Positions 56,601-64,000 of a stretch of DNA of 64,000 nucleotides are shown one piece after another (positions within the stretch are counted from its first letter, which is position 1; every line of letters starts with the position of its first letter). Location: positions 65,368,935-65,432,934 of the forward strand of contig CM043950.1 in the NCBI GenBank assembly GCA_014529385.2, in the 5' to 3' direction. A program made the translations under genes and the position numbers. The DNA comes from Adiantum capillus-veneris (lineage: Eukaryota; Streptophyta; Polypodiopsida; Polypodiales; Pteridaceae). Below the pieces are notes generated by a model. That model was not told where the DNA came from. It saw only the letters and a program-made list of their open reading frames with translations, and searched no databases.

Positions 56601-57812
56601 TGTCACGTGACACATCCAACCCTGTGTCCTTGGACAAGCTACAACATGACCAGGGTTCAGTCAGTCAAGTCAAGTCTAGAATAGGAAGTGATATGGCATT
56701 TTTGTGAGTCTGTTCGCAGACCGTGCATGACCAGTCACTTAGATTAGATGCATATCCTCCGGTTGCACACAGCATGATCATAAGCATTCCCATCAGAGTC
56801 CATGAGAATCCATCAAGGGAATTTTCCAGTGCATTAAACCTATTTTCCCTATTTTTGATATTTTTCACTTATTATTTTAAGTGACTTTTATTGAAAACTA
56901 GGTAGGGCAATTTTGCTAAGATAATATATAAGCAGACCAGAGCTAGCACTTTGTGGCAGAAGAGGCAGCAAGAGCACCTTGCTTAGCAGGCAACTTCTCA
57001 GCAAGACACCCCATCTCAGTAAGGCTAGTGTTTTTGCATCTGCAAGGACCTAGCGTTTTCATCCCCAAGCAGCCTGGCGTTTGTTGCACAACAGATCAGC
57101 CCCGGCCGCAGCAAGACCCATCAAGAAGCCTAGCGTTGTGCATTTGCAGGACAACCGGCAGCAGCAAGGCCATTTTCAGCCCTAACGTTTTTGCATCAGC
57201 ATAGCGTTTTGCAGTTTCACCGCGACGGAATGTCAGGAAATCCTAGCGTTTTCAGTTTTCAGCGTTTAGCACTTGTAGAAGAAGTCCCGAACCTCGCAGA
57301 TCTCACCTTTCCGTAGCAGTTCCTCGCCGCACGGTGGGATCCATCGAAGTTTGTAGTTTCAGCCCCGAAAACGCAGATTTCAGCACCTGCGTTTTCAGCG
57401 TGCCGTCTTCGCATCGTCGTCATCGACATCGTCACCGACATAGAGTCAGAATTCAGCAGATAAAGATTTGCAGATTTCAGTCCTTAGCATTCTCAGATTT
57501 CAGCCCGTCTCGTCGTCGGCAAGTCCAAGCATTGTAGAGATTTGTGCAATCATAAGTAGACCGCTCTCGCCATAGAGAGTGGGGCCTTCGGAGGAGGGTT
57601 TGACAACATTTTGGTGTCGTATTCTCTTCTCTCTCTATCTGTCAGTCTCATGCACTTCACGCACAATGTCCATTCACTTTGTTTGTGTCCATTGCACTCT
57701 CTCACTAAAGGTACGGAAGGCTCTCCCTTCCGTAAGTAAAAGGAATCCTTGAGCACAGTTCGGCGCACTCATCTTGAGCAAAGTTAAACATTCACTTCCG
57801 TTGCACCTTACG
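56601..57812 (+). repeat. LTR A, 5' LTR of the outer element
   Basis: About 1212 bp, starting TGTCACGTGACAC and ending CACCTTACG (the usual final CA is CG). It has a TATATAAG box at 56925-56932. It is clearly homologous to LTRs B and C but more diverged from both than they are from each other. Confidence 0.88.
56925..56932 (+). promoter_or_regulatory. TATA box of LTR A
   Basis: TATATAAG occurs at the same relative place in LTR B (58233-58240) and LTR C (61612-61619). Conservation across the three LTRs supports promoter function. Confidence 0.6.
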
Positions 57813-57813
57813 T

Positions 57814-57825
57814 TGGTATCAGAGC
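57814..57825 (+). other. Primer-binding site of the outer element
   Basis: TGGTATCAGAGC directly after LTR A, followed by a leader shared with that of the inner element. Confidence 0.9.
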
Positions 57826-57903
57826 TTTGGCAGTGTTCTGTATCACTCAAAGAAAGAACCACATAACTTTATTTATTTTTGCTTGTTGCGGTCGCACGTA
57901 ACC

Positions 57904-57908
57904 CAAGT
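57904..57908 (+). other. Target-site duplication CAAGT, left copy
   Basis: CAAGT in the outer leader directly precedes LTR B; the matching copy is at 62516-62520. Confidence 0.92.
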
Positions 57909-59145
57909 TGTCACGTGACACATCCAACCCTATGTGTCTGTGGACAAGCTACAACATGATCAGGGTTCAGTCAGTCCAGTCAGTCTAGATTTAGAAGTGA
58001 TATGGCACTTTTGTGAGTCTTCGTAGACCGTGCATGCCCAGTCACGTAGTGTAGATGCATATCCTCTGGTTGCACACAGCATGATCATCAGTATTCCCAT
58101 CAGAATCCATCAGATTCCATCGGGGGAATTTTCCAGTGCATTTAGCCTATTTTACCTATTTTTTGACATTTTTCACTTATTAATTTAAGTGACTTTCTAA
58201 CAAAAGTAGGTAGGGCAATTTGGGTAAGAAAATATATAAGCAAACCAAAGCTAGCACTAAATGGCAGAAGAGGCAACAGGAGCCAAGCTCAGCAGGCAAC
58301 TTCTCAACAAGACCTTGGTGGATTCCCGCCAAGCCAGAAGAACCCTTGCCCCTAGCGCTTTTCTCATCAGCAGATCCTCGCCAGAAGCAAGATCAGATAT
58401 AGCGTTTTTGCATCAGCACCATCGCCAGAAGATCCCAACAGATAGCGTTTTTGCATCAGCATCCTCGCCAACAGAAAACATCAGCCTAGCGTTTTTGGTC
58501 CAACTTCAGCCTCTAGCGTTTTTGGTCCCAGATTCAGCCTTGCAGATTGAGCATATGCAGTGATTTGCAGCCCTAAAAGACCATCAAGATCAGCCCTAAA
58601 AGGAGTAGCAGATTCTGCCCGGATAGACCATCGGTTTTCAGCCTAAAGACACCTCCGTTTTCAGCCCTAAACCTGCAGAATTTCAGCGATAGACCCACAG
58701 AAAAAGCCCCAAAAATCAACGTTTTTGGACCTGCAGCAGATTTCAGCCCATAGCGTTTTTGGACAGTAGATAAAGACTTTCAGTTTTCAGCCCTAGTGTC
58801 GGCCTTGTCATCTTTGTCGTCGTCGTCGACATAGCCTAGACTTGCATCAGTCACATGCATTCAATTTATACCAGTTTGTGCACTCAGTAGTAGACCACTC
58901 TTGCCGACGAGAGTGGGGCCTTCAGAGGAGGGTTTTACGTCTCTGGTGTCGTATCTCTCCTCTCTCTCTATCTCTTAGTCTCATACACTTGCACACACAG
59001 TGTCCATTCACTTTGTTTGTGATCATAGCATTCTCTCATTAAGAACGGAAGGCTCTCCCTTCCATAAGAACAAAAGGAACCTTGAGCACAGTTCGAAGCA
59101 CTCATCTTGAGCAAAGCGCAAACATTCATTCCGCTGCACCTAACA
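57909..59145 (+). repeat. LTR B, 5' LTR of the inner element
   Basis: 1237 bp, TGTCACGTGACAC...CACCTAACA, very similar to LTR C. The central part (about 58360-58760) carries many TAGCGTTTTTG and TTCAGCCCTA words. Confidence 0.93.
58233..58240 (+). promoter_or_regulatory. TATA box of LTR B
   Basis: TATATAAG at the conserved LTR position. Confidence 0.6.
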
Positions 59146-59146
59146 T

Positions 59147-59158
59147 TGGTATCAGAGC
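59147..59158 (+). other. Primer-binding site of the inner element
   Basis: TGGTATCAGAGC one base after LTR B. Confidence 0.92.
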
Positions 59159-59654
59159 TTTGGCAGTGTTCTGTATCACTCAAGGAAAGAACCACAAGAA
59201 TCACAAAAGATTTTTTTTTTTTCTTGTTGCGGTCGCACGAACCCAAGTTCGCTTGGGCGTGTCGATTCCTAATCGTGTTTTTGAAGAGTGACAGGAATCC
59301 CAGGAAAGAAGGGCTTGTCCAGCCTCCCCTTGTGTCTCTTTCCACTCATTGAGAGTGGACCGTGCACTTAGCGGCCGGCCAATCGACGTGAGGTGGAAAA
59401 AAGCAACCTTGGTGTTAGCGCAAGGCTGCCAAGGGGTGCGCCCACGAAAAGGAGTAGAACTCGGGTGAAGAGAAGATCCTTCTCAAACGCGGTTTGCAAG
59501 CGAAAGAAAACCTCAAGAACTTGAAGACCCTCAAGAACTCAAGAACCTCAAGACCGGCAAGAACCCCAAGAACCAAGACCCCCAAGAACCCAAGTTCCTC
59601 GTGAACTTAAGAACCCAAGACCCACAAGAACCCACAAGAATCCACGACTTCAGA

Positions 59655-60166
59655 ATGGTCGTCACTCGAAGCGGAATGGATACTTCGCTTGGAGGTGATG
59701 AGCATGAGAGAGGCGAATCCCTACCAGGAGGTTTTTCTGACCCTTCCCTTCTACGACAAGGATTGCACTAACTCCTATGAAGGAGTTGCCGCAATTGTTT
59801 ATGGACAGGAAGTTCGACTACGAAGAACGATGGGCAGCCATAGATCGTGACTACGAAGAAAGATGGGCAGCCATAGATCGTGAATACGATGCAAGAATGG
59901 AAGCCATAGAGCGTCCATACGACTTGGAAGAAAAAGAAAGTGAAGCCAAATTTGATCAAGAGAACAAAGCAAGACAAACAGAATTTGATCGAGAGAACAA
60001 AGCAAGACAAACAGAATTTGATCACGAGAACAAAGCCCTCAAAGAAAAGAGCGACCAACACATGGAAGAGTTCTTGCGACTCTTTTCTCAAGTTCAAGCA
60101 CAGATTCAAGAGAATCAAGAGAAGGAGACTCTCTCAGTCTCTTTTTCTCCAAAGCATGACACATAG
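59655..60166 (+). pseudogene. Gag-like N-terminus and coiled-coil frame of the inner element
   Basis: ATG at 59655 starts MVVTRSGMDTSLGGDEHE, closely parallel to the outer gag start at 62897, then shifts frame near 59765. The second frame (ATG 59777 to the TAG at 60164-60166, about 129 residues) is charged and helical with two internal repeats: a YEERWAAIDR unit twice and an ENKARQTEFD unit. A long coiled coil is likely. It is probably a diverged gag or packaging protein of the non-autonomous element; the capsid core is absent. Confidence 0.55.
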
Positions 60167-60169
60167 GAT

Positions 60170-60481
60170 TTGAATGATAATGATTTGCATGATTATAAGC
60201 ATGATGATTTGAATGACAATGATAAGCATGATGATTTGGATGATAATGACAAGCATGATGATTTGCATGATCAAGATGTGATTTCTCACGAGCATGATGA
60301 TTTGCATGATCAAGATGTGATTTCTCACGAGCATGAAGAGTTGCATGAAGATGATGTGATTGTTCACAAGGATGATGAGTTAGTTGATGCTTTTTCTAGC
60401 GAAGCTAACCTCGTTGCAGATTCGATCAATCACGAAGGATCGATCCTGGCTCTCGAGCCTAGGTCCAAAGCACCTCTTTAG
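60170..60481 (+). CDS. Asp/His-rich repeat protein frame of the inner element
   Basis: An ATG three bases after the preceding stop opens about 103 codons dominated by KHDDL-, NDND- and HDQDVISHEH-type repeats, ending in DSINHEGSILALEPRSK and a stop. The underlying DNA is a GATGATTTG-like tandem repeat, so the frame may be a repeat by-product. It may also be the continuation of the coiled-coil frame beyond one stop, since both are in the same frame. A similar frame follows from 60494. Function unknown. Confidence 0.35.
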   Translation: MNDNDLHDYKHDDLNDNDKHDDLDDNDKHDDLHDQDVISHEHDDLHDQDVISHEHEELHEDDVIVHKDDELVDAFSSEANLVADSINHEGSILALEPRSKAPL

Positions 60482-61273
60482 GAAGAACCGATCTTGGCTC
60501 TCGAGCCTATGTCCAAAGAACCCTCACTGGAAGTATTATGTGTTCGCATGATTGATACGCACGCATTGTTCGAGTGTTTCATTCGTGATCGTTTCCTGTA
60601 TTTTAGTCAACGTCTTTATGTGATCCCTTTTCCTAGGCATGACATATTGTACGTTGAGCACGTTTCACTCATGGATGAGTACGAATGTATGCGGAATTTT
60701 CATGAAAAGCCAAAAGTATGTATTCAAGGAAGTCACATTCCGTGTCTCTTCCTTGGCATGACACATTCATAGAACGAGCACATGAAAGTATGAGCACCAA
60801 GCATGGGCATTTCCGTTGTGAATTGCCAAAGTTGATTGCTCTAGATCGTAAGAGAAAGATTCGATCTCATTGTTTGCGTGTATGTGGTGAACGGTTTAGC
60901 ACTATGTCTATTGGTTCATCTACATTGCATGCACAATCTTTGAGTAAGACACGATTTTTTCGAGTCACTTTACATGGAATGGGTATGTTCATGTTTTTGT
61001 GTTGGAAATGGTTTCAGGAATTTTCAGCCATAGAGATTCTTGAAGAAGAAAGAGGCATGACTAAAGACGAAGTTGAAGCATCGAAGGAGCCACAGAAGAC
61101 TTTGTGTCGCTTTCGGCGCGGCCCAAAGAAGCAAGCGTTGCAGACCTCTATGAAGTTCAAGTACCGCACGACCCACATATCAGAGTGGGCCGGCGAAGAG
61201 TCCCTTTCAGGATTCCGGATGTTTTTGGCGATCGCCCTCGACGCCATACAGTTCGGTGCCAGTACCTTACTTT
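60482..61273 (+). pseudogene. Eroded 3' coding remnant of the inner element
   Basis: Frames at 60494-60772 and 60718-61275 are protein-like but overlap in different phases. They include a second ILALEP copy, and an alternative frame near 61110 reads DLYEVQVPHDPHIRVG just before the purine tract. None matches a known pol domain by eye. It may be a fusion of unrelated coding pieces. Confidence 0.3.
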
Positions 61274-61274
61274 G

Positions 61275-61286
61275 AAAAGGAGGGGA
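61275..61286 (+). other. Polypurine tract of the inner element
   Basis: AAAAGGAGGGGA directly precedes the TGTCACGTGA start of LTR C. Confidence 0.9.
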
Positions 61287-62515
61287 TGTCACGTGATACA
61301 TCCAACCCTATGTGTCTGTGGACAAGCTACAACATGATGAGGGTTCGGTCAGTCCAGTCAGTCTAGATTTAGAAGTGATATGGCACTTTTGTGAGTCTAT
61401 TCGTAGACTGTGCATGCCCAGTCACGTAGTGTAGATGCATATCCTCTGGTTGCACATGGCATGATCATCAGTATTCCCATCAGAATCCTTCAGATTCCAT
61501 CAGGGGAATTTTCCAGTGCATTTAGCCTATTTTACCTATTTTTGACATTTTTCACTTATTAATTTAAGTGACTTTCCAACAAAAGTAGGTAGGGCAATTT
61601 GGGTAAGAAAATATATAAGCAAACCAAAGCTAGCACTAAATGGCAAAAGAGGCAACAGGAGCCAAGCTCAGCAGGCAACTTCTCAACAAGACCTTGGTGG
61701 ATTCCCGCCAAGCCAGAAGAACCCTTGTCCCTAGCGTTTTTCTCATCAGCAGATCCTTGCCAGAAGCAAGATCAGACATAGCGTTTTTGCATCAGCACCA
61801 TCGCTAGAAGATCCCAACAGATAGCGTTTTTGCATCAGCATCCTCGCCAGCAGAAAACATCAGCCTAGCGTTTTTGGTCCAACTTCAGCCTCTAGCGTTT
61901 TTGGTCCCAGATTCAGCCTTGCAGATCCAGCATATGCAGCGATTTGCAGCCCTAAAAGACCATCAAGATCAGCCCTAAAAGGAGTAGCAGATTCAGTCCG
62001 GATAGACCATCGGTTTCCAGCCTTAAGACACCTCAGTTTTCAACCCTAAACCTGCAGAATTTCAGCGACAAAGACCCACAGAAAAAGCCCCAAAAATCAA
62101 CGTTTTTGGACCCGCAACAGATTTCAGCCCATAGCGTTTTTGGACAGCAGTGGAAAGATTGCAGATTTCAGCCCTTAGGTCGACTTCGTCATCACCGTCG
62201 TCATAGCCTAGACTTGCATCAGTCTCATGCATCACCATTGTACTAGATTGTGCAATCATAAGTAGACCACTCTCGTTGACGAGTGGGGCCTTTGGAGGAG
62301 GGTTTTATGTCTTTGGTGTCGTATCTCTCTTCTCTCTCTATCTCTCAGTCTCATACACTTGCACGCACAATGTCCATTCACTTTGTTTGTGATCATAGCA
62401 TTCTCTCATTAAGAACGGAAGGCTCTCCCTTCCATAAGAACAAAAGGAACCTTGAGCACAGTTCGGAGCACTCATCTTGAGCAAAGCGCAAACATTCATT
62501 CCGCTGCACCTAACA
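61287..62515 (+). repeat. LTR C, 3' LTR of the inner element
   Basis: 1229 bp, TGTCACGTGATAC...CACCTAACA, the partner of LTR B, with a TATATAAG box at 61612-61619. Confidence 0.93.
61612..61619 (+). promoter_or_regulatory. TATA box of LTR C
   Basis: TATATAAG at the conserved LTR position. Confidence 0.55.
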
Positions 62516-62520
62516 CAAGT
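62516..62520 (+). other. Target-site duplication CAAGT, right copy
   Basis: Matches 57904-57908; the outer leader resumes here without a primer site. Confidence 0.92.
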
Positions 62521-62896
62521 CCTCTTGGGCGTGTTGATTCCCAATCGTTTTTTGAAGAGTGACAGGAATCCCAAGGAAGAAGGGCTTGTCTAGCCTCCCC
62601 TTGTATCTCTTTTCACTTATTGAGAGCGGACCGTGTACTTAGCGGCTGGCCAATCGACGTGAGGTGGGGAAAAGCAACCTTGGTGTGAGCGCAAGGCCGC
62701 CAAGGGGTGCGCCCGCGGAAAAGAGAAGAACTTGGGCGAATCCTTCTCTAACACAGATTGCAAGCGAAAGAAGAACCTCAAGACCCCCAAGAACCTCAAA
62801 GACCCTCAAGACCCTCAAGACCCCCAAAAACCGAAGAACCCAAGACCCACAAGAACCCAAGTTTCTCATGAACTTAAGAACCAAAGATCACAGTGT

Positions 62897-64000
62897 ATGG
62901 TCATCACGCGAAGCGGAATGGATACTTCGCATGGAGGTGATGGGCATGAAAGTAGTGAAGAAGAATTTCCTCACCATGGCGGTTTTCCTGACCCTCTCCC
63001 TTCGCCATCTACGCTAGGGATTGCACCATATCCTATGGAGGCTTTGGTCAAGTCGATGATGGACATGATGGCACAACAACAAGAAGCGAATCGCGTTGCA
63101 CTGCCACAACGAGGAGCGACTCGCATTACTTTGGAACGCGAGCGCGATGCACAAAAAGAAAGAAAAGCACAAAGAAAGGAGGCAGCCGAAGAAAGGCGAG
63201 CGGCTTTGGAGGCCGATCGTGAGGTTCAGAGAGACCTACGCATGCAAGAATTGGTTCGACAAGTTCCATTCTTGGTTGCATCAATTTAATGCTTATTTTA
63301 CGACAACTAAGAAGACAGGAAATAGCAAGGTTTTGACGGCAACTATGTACCTTGCCGGTGATGCCATCAATTGGTACCACGCATGGCAAGAGGCACAGTT
63401 AGCCACGCACCTAGAGGAAGCCAACGAATTCACGTCCCTTTTCTTCAATTGGGTCGATTTCCAAGACAAGCTCAAGGCGCGGTTTATACCACCTAGTACT
63501 TTGCACGATTGAAGGACGATTGGCACGGTCTCAAGCAAAATGGTATGCCAAATTATGTCTTTCTCTAATCGTGTTTTGCAGCTCGGCACTCAATTAGGCA
63601 AATCGGATGCAGAGCGCAAGGAGGCATTCCTTTATGGATTGGACGACTATATCAAGTATGATGTGGAGGTGCTCGATTCAATTGATCTCAACAAGGCTGT
63701 AGCGATTGCTCTCGCACAAGAGATGAAGCACAACAAGGGAAAGCCTAAGGAAAACAAGACTTCGACAAGTACCTCTCAGATCTCTCAGAACCCTTCGAAC
63801 GGTAAGACTGATAAGAACGGTAACTCTTCTAACCAATCTTCCAATAGTCTCTCAGAAAAGAACTCTCAAAGTGAACCTAAGGGTAAAGCTAACACAATTG
63901 CTAAACCTAAGCTCACTTCAGATGAAAAGGTAGCACAAGGAATTGTAGAAGGATACATCACGTTGGAAGAGCAAAGCACTTATTCTAAGGAAGGTCGTTG
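62897..64000 (+). pseudogene. Outer Ty3-type gag, frameshifted, runs off the window
   Basis: ATG 62897 begins MVITRSGMDTSHGGDGHE, followed by a charged helical region to about 63240. After a frameshift the retrotransposon capsid domain reads NWFDKFHSWLHQFNAYF and YLAGDAINWYHAWQ. Further frame changes lie near 63500 and 63565, after which the frame (LGKSDAERKEAFLYGLDD) stays open through a Ser/Asn/Lys-rich linker to the window edge. At least three shifts mean it cannot make a normal Gag. The zinc knuckle and pol would lie beyond the window. Confidence 0.75.

Larger units (their letters stand above)
57909..62515 (+). mobile_element. Inner non-autonomous LTR element of the same family
   Basis: LTR B (57909-59145) and LTR C (61287-62515) flank a 2141-bp interior with a primer site (59147-59158) and a purine tract AAAAGGAGGGGA right before LTR C. 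CAAGT lies on both sides. The interior has a gag-like start and a coiled-coil frame and then Asp/His-rich repeats. No protease, reverse transcriptase or integrase was seen. It would depend on an autonomous relative such as the outer element's family. Confidence 0.92.
56601..64000 (+). mobile_element. Outer Ty3-type LTR retrotransposon, interrupted, extends past the window
   Basis: LTR A (56601-57812) is followed by a primer site and 96 bp of leader (57813-57908). A related element is inserted at 57909-62515. From 62516 the outer leader resumes with TTGGGCGTG and continues into gag (62897 onward). The CAAGT duplication at the junctions shows that the two outer parts were once continuous. The 3' LTR lies beyond the window. 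Confidence 0.82.

Overview
This window is repeat-dominated nuclear DNA from a land plant. The evidence is plant-type LTR retrotransposons primed by initiator tRNA-Met (TGGTATCAGAGC sites), a CACTA transposon with spliced TNP2-like and TNPA-like genes, LINE and Helitron debris, and many long CT/GA and CA microsatellites. No host gene looks intact. The exact lineage cannot be read from the sequence; a large-genome lineage, possibly a non-flowering plant, is only a guess. Layout, left to right: 0.5-1.3 kb is an unrecognised broken reading frame. 1.5-9.5 kb is a decayed Ty3-type element with a long 3' LTR. 9.7-11.1 kb holds unrecognised minus-strand coding-like debris. 11.19-16.39 kb is a complete LTR element (493-bp LTRs, CAAGA target duplication) without recognisable genes, so a LARD-like non-autonomous element. 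16.4-21.2 kb is mostly uninformative. 21.22-22.56 kb is a 1338-bp element with 14-bp perfect inverted repeats and TTAA duplications (piggyBac-like, non-autonomous). 24.07-26.1 kb is a decayed intron-bearing gene of a family I do not recognise; a second decayed copy lies at 43.2-44.2 kb on the other strand. 28.7-30.4 kb is a cluster of CT microsatellites with three copies of a roughly 100-bp spacer and a LINE 3' coding end. 33.4-34.1 kb is a LINE ORF1-like remnant. 34.60-35.02 kb is a broken histone H3 gene with CENH3-like features. 36.69-41.87 kb is a complete Ty1/copia element (227-bp LTRs, GTCCT duplication) with one in-frame stop and a changed integrase residue. 44.69-52.40 kb is a 7.7-kb CACTA element, apparently coding-intact, inserted with an AAA duplication into a Helitron-type endonuclease remnant. 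53.7-55.4 kb holds two tandem duplications. 56.6-64.0 kb is a nest of one Ty3-type family: an older LTR fragment, then an outer element whose leader was hit by a shorter non-autonomous relative (57909-62515, CAAGT duplication), after which the outer gag resumes and runs off the window. The genes do not form a pathway; the window records successive insertions. The most complete unit is the CACTA element, where the TNP2-like enzyme and the TNPA-like protein would act on termini carrying arrays of a GCGTCGCTAT motif folded as near-perfect hairpins. The most unexpected items are the CENH3-like pseudogene, the unnamed two-copy family, and the hairpin termini.
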